Below the pieces are notes generated by a model that worked only from the letters and a program-made list of their open reading frames with translations, searched no databases and was not told the DNA's origin. A DNA stretch of 64,000 nucleotides from the NCBI GenBank assembly GCA_964035545.1, contig CAXIUT010000183.1:1302001-1366000 (forward strand), given 5' to 3'. Shown piece after piece: positions 17,010 to 29,859 of the stretch (the first letter of the stretch is position 1; the number at the start of each line of letters is the position of its first letter). The DNA is from Bugula neritina. Taxonomy: Eukaryota > Bryozoa > Gymnolaemata > Cheilostomatida > Bugulidae. The translations under genes and the position numbers were made by a program.

Positions 17010-17503
17010 GTAACGCATTGCAAAATAATGCAACATACTGAAGTACACTGCGACACACTGAAATACGCTGCAAAATACTACAACATACTGAAATAAACTG
17101 TAACACATTGAAATACACTGCAATACATTGAAAAATAATGCAATATACTGAAATATACTGTAACACACTGAAATATACTGCAACATACTGAAATACACTG
17201 TAACATACTGAAATATACTGTAACATACTGCAACATACTGAAATACACTGTAACATACTGAGATACACTGCCGCATACTGCAACATATTGAACTACACTG
17301 CAACACATTGAAATATATTGCAACTTATCGAATATATGGAAAACTACTGAAATTTACTGTAACGCATTGCAAAATAATGTAACATACTGAAATACACTGC
17401 GGCACACTGAAATACGCTGCAAAATACTACAACATACTGAAATAAACTGTAACACATTGAAATACACTGCAATACATTGAAAAATAATGCAATATACTGA
17501 AAA
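17010..17503 (+). repeat. 349-bp unit plus truncated second copy in block A
   Basis: 17010-17358 is a full 349-bp unit. 17359-17503 is the first 145 bp of a second copy, including the shared variants TAATGTAACATAC and CACTGCGGCACAC also seen at about 61621-61650. It then fuses to the AAAATGCTGTATCAC context at about 17504. Compared with block A' this is a 279-bp deletion: 28 ten-bp units minus the one base missing in the 9-mer it removed. Confidence 0.8.
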
Positions 17504-18645
17504 ATGCTGTATCACACTGAAATATACTGCAATTCGCTGAAATATACTGCAACATACTGAAATACACCGCAACATCCTACAACATACTAAAATACACTGT
17601 AACATTTCGAAATACACTGCAACACATTGAATTATACTGCAACATAACGAAATATATGGTAAACTACTGAAATATATTTTAACAAATTGAAAAATACTGC
17701 AACATACTGAAATATACTCTAACACACTGAAGTATACTGCAACATACTGAAATACACTGTAACATACTGAAATATACTGCAACATACTGAAATACACTGC
17801 TACATACTGAAATATACTGCAACGTACTGCAACATACTGCAGCACACTGAAATACACTGTAACATACTGAAATACACTGCAACATACTACCACATATTGA
17901 AATACACTGCAACACATTGAAATGTACTGCAACATACCGAAATATATGGTAAACTACTAAAATATACTGTAACACATTGAAAAATACTGCAACATACTGA
18001 AATATACTGCGACACCTAGCAATATACTGTAACATACTGAAATATTCTCTAGCACACTGAAATACAATGCAACTTACTGAAATATACTGCAACATACTGA
18101 AATACACTGCAACATCCTGCAATATGCTGAAATACACAGTAAGATATTGAAATACACTGCAACATATTGAAATATACTGCAACACATTGAAATATACTGC
18201 GACATACCTAAATATACGGTAATATACTGAAATATACTGTAACACATTGAAAAATACTGCAACATACTGAAATATACTGTAACACACCGAAATATACTGC
18301 AACATACTGAAATACACTGTAACATACTGAAATACACTGCTACATACTGAAATATACTGCAACATACTGCAACATACTGAAATACACAGTAACATACTGA
18401 AATAAACTGCAACATACTACAACATATTGAAATACACTGCAACATATTGAAATGTACTGCAACATACCTAAATATACAGTAATATACTGAAATTCACTGT
18501 AACGCAATGCAAAATACTGCAACATACTGAAATTCACTGCGACACACTGAAATACGCTGCAAAATACTACAACATACTGAAATAAACTGTAACATGTTGA
18601 AATACACTGCAACACATTGAAAAATACTGCAACATACTGAAATAT

Positions 18646-21600
18646 ACTGTAACACACTGAAATATACTGCAACATACTGAAATACACTGTAACATACTGA
18701 AATATACTGCAACATACTGAAATACACTGCTACATACTGAAATATACTGCAACATACTGCAACATACTTAAATACACTGTAAAATACTGAAATACACTGC
18801 AACATACTACTACAACATATCGAAATACACTGCAACACATTGAAATACACTGCAACTTACCGAATATATGGTAAACTACTGAAATATACTGTAACGCATT
18901 GAAAAGTACTGCAACATACTGAAATATATTGCGACACATTGCAATAAACTGTAACATACTGAAAAATGCTGTAGCACACTGAAATACACTGCCATTCACT
19001 GAAATATACTGCAACATACTGAAATACACCGCAACATCCTACAACATACTGAAGTACACTGTAACATATTGAAATACACTGCAACACATTGAAATATACT
19101 GCAACATACCGAAATATATCGTAAACTACTGAAATATACTGTAACACATTGAAAAAAACTGCAACATACTGAAATATACTGTAACAAACCGAAATATACT
19201 GCAACATACTGAAATACACTGTAACATACTGAAATATACTGTAACATACTGAAATACACTGCAACATCCTACAAAATGCTGAAATACACTGTAACATATT
19301 GAAATACACTGTAACATACTGAAATATACTGCAATATAATGAAATACACTGCAACATCCTACAAAAGGCTGAAATACACTGTAACATATTGAAATACACT
19401 GCAACACATTGAAATATACTGCAACATACCGAAATATATGGTAAACTACTGAAATATACTGTAACACATTGAAAAAAACTGACATACTGAAATATACTGC
19501 GACACCTAGCAATATACTGTAACATACTGAAATACACTGCAACATCCTACAACATGCTGAAATACACTGTAACATATTGAAATACACTGCAACACTTTGA
19601 AATATACTGCAACATACCGAAATATATGGTAAACTACTGCAACACACTACAACATATTGAAATACACTGCAACACATTGAAATATACTGCAACATGCCTA
19701 AATATACGGTAATATAATGAAATATACTGTAACACACCGAAATATACTGCAACATACTGAAATACACTGTAACATATTGAAATATACTGCAACATACTGA
19801 AATACACTGCTACATACTGAAATATACTGCAACATACTGCAACATACTGAAATACACTGTAACATAATGAAATAAACTGCAACATACTACATCATATTGA
19901 AATACACTGCAACACATTGAAATATACTGCAACATACCTAAATATACGGTAATATACTGAAATATACTGTAACACATTGAAAAAACTGCAACATACTGAA
20001 ATACACTGCAACACACTGAAATACACCGCAAAATACCACAACATACTGAAATACACTGTAACATATTGAAATCCAGTGCAACACATTGAAATATACTGCA
20101 ACATACCGAAATATATGGTAAACTAATGAAATATACTGTAACACATTGAAAAATACCGCAACATACTGAAATATACTGCGACACATTGCAATATACTGTA
20201 ACATACTGAAATATGCTGTAGCACACTGAAATACACTGCAACATTCTACAACAAACTGAAATACACTGAAACATATTGAAATACACTGCAAGAAATTGAA
20301 ATAGACTGCAACACAACAAAATATGGTAAACTACTGAAATAGACTTTAACAGATTGAAAAATACTGCAACATACAGAAATATACTGTAACACACTGAAAT
20401 ATACTGCAACATACTGAAATACACTATAACATACTGAAATATACTGCAACATACTGAAATACACTGCTACATACTGAAATATACTGCAACATACCGCAAC
20501 ATGCTGCAACATACTGAAATACGCTGTAACATACTGAAATACACTGCAACATACTACAACATATTGAAATACACTGCAACACATTGAAATGTACTGCAAC
20601 ATACCGAAATATACGGTAATATACTGAAATATACTGTAACACATTGAAAAATACTGCAACATACTGAAATACACTGCAACACACTGAAACACACCGCAAA
20701 AAACTACAACATACTGAAATACACTGTAACATATTAAAACATACTGCAACATACTGCAACATACTGAAATACACTGTAACATATTGAAATACACTGCAAC
20801 ACATTGAAATATACTGCAACATACCGAAATATATGGTAAACTAATGAAATATACTGTAACACATTGAAAAATACCGCAACATACTGAAATATACTGCGAC
20901 ACATTGCAATATACTGTAACATACTGAAATATGCTGTAGCACACTGAAATACACTGCAACATCCTACAACATACTGAAATACACTGTAACATATTGAAAT
21001 ACACTGCAAAACATTGAAATTTACTGCAACATAACAAAATATATGGTAAACTACTGAAATAGACTTTAACACATTGAAAAATACTGCAACATACTGAAAT
21101 ATACTGTAACACACTGAAGTATACTGCAACATACTGAAATACACTGTAACATACTGAAATACACTGCAACATACTGAAATACACTGCTACATACTGAAAT
21201 ATACTGCAACGTACTGCAACATACTCCAGCATACTGAAATACACTGTAACATACTGAAATACACTGCAACATACTACCGCATATTGAAATACACTGCAAC
21301 ACATTGAAATGTACTGCAACATACCGAAATATATGGTAAACTACTAAAATATACTGTAACATATTGAAAAATACTGCAACATACTGAAATATACTGCGAC
21401 ACCTAGCAATATACTGTAACATACTGAAATATGCTCTAGCACACTGAAATACAATGCAACTTACTGAAATATACTGCAACATACTTAAATACACTGCAAC
21501 AACCTACAATATGCTGAAATACACTGTAACATATTGAAATACACTGCAACACTTTGAAATATACTGCAACATACCGAAATATATGGTAAACTACTGCAAC

Positions 21601-24600
21601 ATACTACAACATATTGAAATACACTGCAACACATTGAAGTATACTGCAACATACCTAAATATACGGTAATATACTGAAATATACTGTAACACATTGAAAA
21701 ATACTGCAACATACTGAAATATACTGTAACACACCGAAATATACTGCAACATACTGAAATACACTGTAACATACTGAAATATACTGTAACATACTGAAAT
21801 ACACTGCTACATACTGAAATATGCTGCAACATACTGCAACATACTGAAATAAACTGCAACATACTACAACATATTGAAATACACTGCAACACATTGAAAT
21901 ATACTGCAACATACCTAAATATACGGTAATACACTGAAATTCACTGTAACGCATTGCAAAATACTGCAACATACTGAAATTCACTGCGACACACTGAAAT
22001 ACGCTGCAAAATACTACAACATACTGAAATAAACTGTAACATATTGAAATACGGTGCAACACATTGAAAAATACTGCAACATACTGAAATTTACTGTAAC
22101 ACACTGAAATATACTGCAACATACTGAAATACACTGTAACATACTGAAATATACTGCAACATACTGAAATACACTGCTACATACTGAAATATACTGCAAC
22201 ATACTGCAACATACTTAAATACACTGTAAAATACTGAAATACACTGCAACATACTACTACAACATATCGAAATACACTGCAACACATTGAAATACACTGC
22301 AACTTACCGAATATATGGTAAACTACTGAAATATACTGTAACGCATTGAAAAGTACTGCAACATACTGAAATATATTGCGACACATTGCAATAAACTGTA
22401 ACATACTGAAAAATGCTGTAGCACACTGAAATACACTGCCATTCACTGAAATATACTGCAACATACTGAAATACACCGCAACATCCTACAACATACTGAA
22501 GTACACTGTAACATATTGAAATACACTGCAACACATTGAAATATACTGCAACATACCGAAATATATCGTAAACTACTGAAATATACTGTAACACATTGAA
22601 AAAAACTGCAACATACTGAAATATACTGTAACAAACCGAAATATACTGCAACATACTGAAATACACTGTAACATACTGAAATATACTGTAACATACTGAA
22701 ATACACTGCAACATCCTACAAAATGCTGAAATACACTGTAACATATTGAAATACACTGTAACATACTGAAATATACTGCAATATAATGAAATACACTGCA
22801 ACATCCTACAAAAGGCTGAAATACACTGTAACATATTGAAATACACTGCAACACATTGAAATATACTGCAACATACCGAAATATATGGTAAACTACTGAA
22901 ATATACTGTAACACATTGAAAAAAACTGACATACTGAAATATACTGCGACACCTAGCAATATACTGTAACATACTGAAATACACTGCAACATCCTACAAC
23001 ATGCTGAAATACACTGTAACATATTGAAATACACTGCAAGACTTTGAAATATACTGCAACATACCGAAATATATGGTAAACTACTGCAACACACTACAAC
23101 ATATTGAAATACACTGCAACACATTGAAATATACTGCAACATGCCTAAATATACGGTAATATAATGAAATATACTGTAACACACCGAAATATACTGCAAC
23201 ATACTGAAATACACTGTAACATATTGAAATATACTGCAACATACTGAAATACACTGCTACATACTGAAATATACTGCAACATACTGCAACATACTGAAAT
23301 ACACTGTAACATAATGAAATAAACTGCAACATACTACATCATATTGAAATACACTGCAACACATTGAAATATACTGCAACATACCTAAATATACGGTAAT
23401 ATACTGAAATATACTGTAACACATTGAAAAAACTGCAACATACTGAAATACACTGCAACACACTGAAATACACCGCAAAATACCACAACATACTGAAATA
23501 CACTGTAACATATTGAAATCCAGTGCAACACATTGAAATATACTGCAACATACCGAAATATATGGTAAACTAATGAAATATACTGTAACACATTGAAAAA
23601 TACCGCAACATACTGAAATATACTGCGACACATTGCAATATACTGTAACATACTGAAATATGCTGTAGCACACTGAAATACACTGCAACATCCTACAACA
23701 AACTGAAATACACTGAAACATATTGAAATACACTGCAAGAAATTGAAATAGACTGCAACACAACAAAATATGGTAAACTACTGAAATAGACTTTAACAGA
23801 TTGAAAAATACTGCAACATACAGAAATATACTGTAACACACTGAAATATACTGCAACATACTGAAATACACTATAACATACTGAAATATACTGCAACATA
23901 CTGAAATACACTGCTACATACTGAAATATACTGCAACATACCGCAACATGCTGCAACATACTGAAATACGCTGTAACATACTGAAATACACTGCAACATA
24001 CTACAACATATTGAAATACACTGCAACACATTGAAATGTACTGCAACATACCGAAATATACGGTAATATACTGAAATATACTGTAACACATTGAAAAATA
24101 CTGCAACATACTGAAATACACTGCAACACACTGAAACACACCGCAAAAAACTACAACATACTGAAATACACTGTAACATATTAAAACATACTGCAACATA
24201 CTGCAACATACTGAAATACACTGTAACATATTGAAATACACTGCAACACATTGAAATATACTGCAACATACCGAAATATATGGTAAACTAATGAAATATA
24301 CTGTAACACATTGAAAAATACCGCAACATACTGAAATATACTGCGACACATTGCAATATACTGTAACATACTGAAATATGCTGTAGCACACTGAAATACA
24401 CTGCAACATCCTACAACATACTGAAATACACTGTAACATATTGAAATACACTGCAAAACATTGAAATTTACTGCAACATAACAAAATATATGGTAAACTA
24501 CTGAAATAGACTTTAACACATTGAAAAATACTGCAACATACTGAAATATACTGTAACACACTGAAGTATACTGCAACATACTGAAATACACTGTAACATA

Positions 24601-25539
24601 CTGAAATACACTGCAACATACTGAAATACACTGCTACATACTGAAATATACTGCAACGTACTGCAACATACTCCAGCATACTGAAATACACTGTAACATA
24701 CTGAAATACACTGCAACATACTACCGCATATTGAAATACACTGCAACACATTGAAATGTACTGCAACATACCGAAATATATGGTAAACTACTAAAATATA
24801 CTGTAACATATTGAAAAATACTGCAACATACTGAAATATACTGCGACACCTAGCAATATACTGTAACATACTGAAATATGCTCTAGCACACTGAAATACA
24901 ATGCAACTTACTGAAATATACTGCAACATACTTAAATACACTGCAACAACCTACAATATGCTGAAATACACTGTAACATATTGAAATACACTGCAACACT
25001 TTGAAATATACTGCAACATACCGAAATATATGGTAAACTACTGCAACATACTACAACATATTGAAATACACTGCAACACATTGAAGTATACTGCAACATA
25101 CCTAAATATACGGTAATATACTGAAATATACTGTAACACATTGAAAAATACTGCAACATACTGAAATATACTGTAACACACCGAAATATACTGCAACATA
25201 CTGAAATACACTGTAACATACTGAAATATACTGTAACATACTGAAATACACTGCTACATACTGAAATATGCTGCAACATACTGCAACATACTGAAATAAA
25301 CTGCAACATACTACAACATATTGAAATACACTGCAACACATTGAAATATACTGCAACATACCTAAATATACGGTAATACACTGAAATTCACTGTAACGCA
25401 TTGCAAAATACTGCAACATACTGAAATTCACTGCGACACACTGAAATACGCTGCAAAATACTACAACATACTGAAATAAACTGTAACATATTGAAATACG
25501 GTGCAACACATTGAAAAATACTGCAACATACTGAAATTT
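18646..25539 (+). repeat. Tandem higher-order pair, 3447-bp unit
   Basis: Copies 18646-22092 and 22093-25539 match at a constant 3447-bp offset (19126 with 22573, 20424 with 23871, 21485 with 24932). I noticed only a handful of single-base differences by eye, for example GCAACACTTTG against GCAAGACTTTG near 23038 and CATTCTACAAC near 20241 against CATCCTACAAC. The unit contains the longest - strand open stretch of the window (358 codons, at 20246-21322 and 23693-24769), which is an artefact of the repeat. Upstream of 18646 the copies differ (GTTG against ATTG, AATATACTGT against AATTTACTGT), which marks the exchange point. Confidence 0.85.
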
Positions 25540-28364
25540 ACTGTAACACACTGAAATATACTGCAACATACTGAAATACACTGTAACATACTGAAATATA
25601 CTGCAACATACTGAAATACACTGCTACATACTGAAATATACTGCAACATACTGCAACATACTGCAATACACTGTAACATACTGAAATACACTGCAACATA
25701 CTACAACATATTGAAATACACTGCAACACAATGAAATACACTGCAACTTACCGAATATATGGTAAACTACTGAAATATACTGTAACGCATTGAAAAATAC
25801 TGCAACATACTGAAATATATTGCGACACATTGCAATATACTGTAACATACTGAAAAATGCTGTAGCACACTGAAATATACTGCAATTCACTGAAATATAC
25901 TGCAACATACTGAAATACACCGCAACATCCTACAACATACTGAAATACTTTGTAACATATTGAAATACACTGCAACACATTGAAATATACTGCAACATAA
26001 CGAAATATATGGTAAACTAATGAAATATATTTTAACACATTGAAAAATACTGCAACATACTGAAATATATTTTAACACATTGAAAAATACTGCAACATAC
26101 TGAAATACACTGCAACACATTGAAATATACTGCAACATACCGAAATATATGGTAAACTACTGAAATATACTGTAACACATTGAAAAATACTGCAACATAC
26201 TGAAATACACTGTAACATACTGAAATAAACTGCAACATACTACAAAACATTGAAATACACTGCAACAAAGTGAAATATACTGCAACATACCTAAATATAC
26301 GGTAATATACTGAAATTCACTGTAACGCATTGCAAAATACTGCAACATACTGAAATTCACTGCGACACACTGAAATACGCTGCAAAATACTACAACATAC
26401 TGAAATACACTGTAACATATTGAAATACACTGCAAAACATTGAAATTTACTGCAACATAACAAAATATATGGTAAACTACTGAAATAGACTTTAACACAT
26501 TGAAAAATACTGCAACATACTGAAATATACTGTAACACACTGAAGTATACTGCAACATACTGAAATACACTGTAACATACTGAAATACACTGCAACATAC
26601 TGAAATACACTGCTACATACTGAAATATACTGCAACGTACTGCAACATACTCCAGCATACTGAAATACACTGTAACATACTGAAATACACTGCAACATAC
26701 TACCGCATATTGAAATACACTGCAACACATTGAAATGTACTGCAACATACCGAAATATATGGTAAACTACTAAAATATACTGTAACATATTGAAAAATAC
26801 TGCAACATACTGAAATATACTGCGACACCTAGCAATATACTGTAACATACTGAAATATGCTCTAGCACACTGAAATACAATGCAACTTACTGAAATATAC
26901 TGCAACATACTTAAATACACTGCAACAACCTACAATATGCTGAAATACACTGTAACATATTGAAATACACTGCAACACTTTGAAATATACTGCAACATAC
27001 CGAAATATATGGTAAACTACTGCAACATACTACAACATATTGAAATACACTGCAACACATTGAAGTATACTGCAACATACCTAAATATACGGTAATATAC
27101 TGAAATATACTGTAACACATTGAAAAATACTGCAACATACTGAAATATACTGTAACACACCGAAATATACTGCAACATACTGAAATACACTGTAACATAC
27201 TGAAATATACTGTAACATACTGAAATACACTGCTACATACTGAAATATGCTGCAACATACTGCAACATACTGAAATAAACTGCAACATACTACAACATAT
27301 TGAAATACACTGCAACTCATTGAAATATACTGCAACATACCTAAATATACGGTAATACACTGAAATTCACTGTAACGCATTGCAAAATACTGCAACATAC
27401 TGAAATTCACTGCGACACACTGAAATACGCTGCAAAATACTACAACATACTGAAATAAACTGTAACATATTGAAATACACTGCAACACATTGAAAAATAC
27501 TGCAACATACTGAAATTTACTGTAACACACTGAAATATACTGCAACATACTGAAATACACTGTAACATACTGAAATATACTGCAACATACTGAAATACAC
27601 TGCTACATACTGAAATATACTGCAACATACTGCAACATACTGCAATACACTGTAACATACTGAAATACACTGCAACATACTACAACATATTGAAACACAC
27701 TGCAACACATTGAAATACACTGCAACTTACCGAATATATGGTAAACTACTGAAATATACTGTAACGCATTGAAAAGTACTGCAACATACTGAAATATATT
27801 GCGACACATTGCAATATACTGTAACATACTGAAAAATGCTGTAGCACACTGAAATATACTGCAATTCACTGAAATATACTGCAACATACTGAAATACACC
27901 GCAACATCCTACAACATACTGAAATACTTTGTAACATATTGAAATACACTGCAACACATTGAAACATACTGCAACATAACGAAATATATGGTAAACTAAT
28001 GAAATATATTTTAACACATTGAAAAATACTGCAACATACTGAAATATATTTTAACACATTGAAAAATACTGCAACATACTGAAATACACTGCAACACATT
28101 GAAATATACTGCAACATACCGAAATATATGGTAAACTACTGAAATATACTGTAACACATTGAAAAATACTGCAACATACTGAAATACACTGTAACATACT
28201 GAAATAAACTGCAACATACTACAAAATATTGAAATACACTGCAACAAAGTGAAATATACTGCAACATACCTAAATATACGGTAATATACTGAAATTCACT
28301 GTAACGCATTGCAAAATACTGCAACATACTGAAATTCACTGCGACACACTGAAATACGCTGCAA
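24407..28364 (+). repeat. Tandem higher-order pair, 1979-bp unit
   Basis: Copies 24407-26385 and 26386-28364 match at offset 1979 (24513 with 26492, 25102 with 27081, 25748 with 27727). The first overlaps the end of the 3447-bp pair, so this doubling reused part of that unit. The junction at 26386 joins a CGCTGCAAAATACTACAA context to the CATACTGAAATACACTGTAA continuation seen at 24407, the signature of an exchange between non-equivalent monomers. Confidence 0.8.
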
Positions 28365-29126
28365 AATACTACAACATACTGAAATAAACTGTAACATATT
28401 GAAATACACTGCAACACATTGAAATATACTGCAACATACTGAAATACACTGCTACATACTGAAATATACTGCAACGTACTGCAACATACTCCAGCATACT
28501 GAAATACACTGTAACATACTGAAATACACTGCAACATACTACCACATATTGAAATACACTGCAACACATTGAAATGTACTGCAACATACCGAAATATATG
28601 GTAAACTACTAAAATATACTGTAACACATTGAAAAATACTGCAACATACTGAAATATACTGCGACACCTAGCAATATACTGTAACATACTGAAATATGCT
28701 CTAGCACACTGAAATACAATGCAACTTACTGAAATATACTGCAACATACTGAAATACACTGCAACATCCTACAATATGCTGAAATACACAGTAACATATT
28801 GAAATACACTGCAACACTTTGAAATATACTGCAACATACCGAAATATATGGTAAACTACTGCAACATACTACAACATACTGAAATACACTGCAACACATT
28901 GAAATATACTGCGACATACCTAAATATACGGTAATATACTGAAATATACTGTAAAACATTGAAAAACACTGCAACATACTGAAATATACTGTAACACATC
29001 GAAATATACTGCAACATACTGAAATACACTGTAACATACTGAAATACACTGCTACATACTGAAATATACTGCAACATACTACAACATATTGAAATACACT
29101 GCAACACATTGAAATATACTGCAACA
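28365..29126 (+). repeat. Satellite segment abutting the transposon, with a 50-bp deletion
   Basis: This stretch resembles 33660-34030 and its relatives, sharing the rare monomers CTGTAAAACATTGAAAAACA. Relative to them it lacks about 50 bp near 29080: CTGCAACATACTACAACATA here replaces a longer run containing CATACTGAAATACACAGTAA. The loss is a multiple of 10 bp and lies about 45 bp from the transposon, but nothing shows that the two events are linked. No gene is present. Confidence 0.65.
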
Positions 29127-29128
29127 TA
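29127..29128. other. Target-site duplication TA, left copy
   Basis: The TA just before the CACAGG end. Satellite to the left reads ...CTGCAACA-TA. With the right TA at 29884-29885 it forms the 2-bp duplication; deleting the element plus one TA restores CTGCAACATACCTAAA, a junction found many times elsewhere in the array. Confidence 0.88.
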
Positions 29129-29152
29129 CACAGGATAGTTAAGGGCAACCTT
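29129..29152 (+). repeat. Left terminal inverted repeat of the transposon
   Basis: The 24-bp left end starts CACAGGATAGTTAAGGGCA and continues ACCTT. It pairs with the reverse complement of 29860-29883 at 23 of 24 positions; the single mismatch is at position 20 (A here, T in the other arm). Similarity stops at position 25. Such ends are the expected transposase-binding sites. Confidence 0.93.
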
Positions 29153-29200
29153 TCAGTTCTAGCTGCTATGCTGATGATGCATTGTTATCGTATAAGAAAT

Positions 29201-29560
29201 CAGTCCCAGTAAAATAAAATCTTACCTAATTGTGCTAGAATCAAAATTTACAAACTATGTTGTAGATAGCTTTCTTCCTCAGCGCGGTTTTTTTGGAATT
29301 TTTAATCTTTCATTTTTTGGCTAGGCTACAGACAAAAAACTACCCTTTTTCTCCTATTTTTAGCTGAAAAAACATCATGTCAGTCCCAGTAAAATATCTC
29401 AGCAGGAAAACATAATATCTGAAAAAAGAAAACACTGTTGGAATCCTGAGATGTTTCTGCAGCGCGGTTTTTGTAATGTTTTTAATAGCTTTTATAGATT
29501 TTCTATAAATTAGTGATTTATACGCTGAAAATGAGATAATTTTTCTTTACTAATAAGCAC
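29201..29560. repeat. Diverged 180-bp internal direct duplication in the transposon
   Basis: Two segments of about 180 bp stand in direct orientation, 29201-29380 and 29381-about 29560. CAGTCCCAGTAAAAT occurs at 29201 and 29381, and CAGCGCGGTTTTT at 29280 and 29460; both pairs are exactly 180 bp apart. AATTTTTAAT-like and GCTGAAAA motifs also recur, the last with shifted spacing, so the copies have accumulated indels. Between the conserved islands the copies are poorly alignable by eye. This may be an old tandem duplication within the element, or two conserved blocks kept for transposase binding; the sequence does not decide. Confidence 0.7.
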
Positions 29561-29859
29561 TGCGCATCACTTCACGCTTCAGTGAACGCGTAGAGATGGG
29601 AAGATATTGGCTTGTCCATTACTAATTACAGACCTGCTAGCCTACAAGCTAGTGAATAGCTTGGTGTCTAATTCATTTATAGAGTAGCCACAATGGAATG
29701 TTGATATATAATGCAGCCCTAATTGAGCTTGCTGTTTATTGGTCATAGTCTAATATTAGGCTAAACATACACAGGCAGGCAACACGCATGCCACCCACAG
29801 AACAATATTATAGCAAGAACCTAGACTACATTGTGAGCTAAATTTATGATATTCTTAGT

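Larger units (their letters stand above)
1..19262 (+). repeat. Block A: first copy of a 19-kb displaced duplication
   Basis: Base 1 aligns with 44238, and the match continues in order to 19262 (63847 in the other copy). The offset changes only by small steps: 44237, then 44247 after a 10-bp monomer difference near 1200, 44246 after a 1-base difference opposite 48741, 44525 after a 279-bp difference near 17504, and 44585 after a 60-bp difference near 18170. Rare variants are shared only with the partner block, among them GCACCAT at 4384, CGGCCG at 7440, CTGGAATAC near 7969 and GAAAGTCAC near 10892. The internal 3.07-kb and 4.45-kb tandem structure is duplicated along with it. The left boundary lies outside the window. 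Confidence 0.9.
1..29126 (+). repeat. Satellite array, left arm (20-bp monomer)
   Basis: Uninterrupted head-to-tail array of the 20-bp monomer CATACTGAAATAYACTGYAA. Each monomer is two 10-bp halves, CATACTGAAA and TAYACTGYAA, which share the core ATACTG-AA; runs of bare 10-mers such as CATACTGCAA also occur, so the ancestral unit is probably 10 bp. Recurrent variants are CATACCTAAA/TATACGGTAA, CATACCGAAA/TATATGGTAA/ACTACTGAAA, CACATTGAAA, TATATTTTAA, TACGCTGCAA and CACCTAGCAA. These are arranged in higher-order units listed separately. All monomers read in the same direction, with no inversion seen. There is no gene in this stretch: - strand open frames here (up to 358 codons at 20246-21322) are produced by the repeat itself. 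I found no unrelated sequence longer than a monomer. Confidence 0.97.

Noticed and set aside
1-29126. CRISPR-like regular repeats
   Set aside because: The units are contiguous and similar throughout; there are no unique spacers between fixed repeats, no leader and no cas genes.
29571-29586. Small hairpin TTCAC-GCTTCA-GTGAA in the transposon
   Set aside because: Only a 5-bp stem with a 6-base loop, which is expected by chance in 755 bp. There is no T-run or gene to make it a terminator.
29637-29652. Small inverted repeat CTAGC-CTACAA-GCTAG in the transposon
   Set aside because: A 5-bp stem only; no neighbouring feature gives it meaning.
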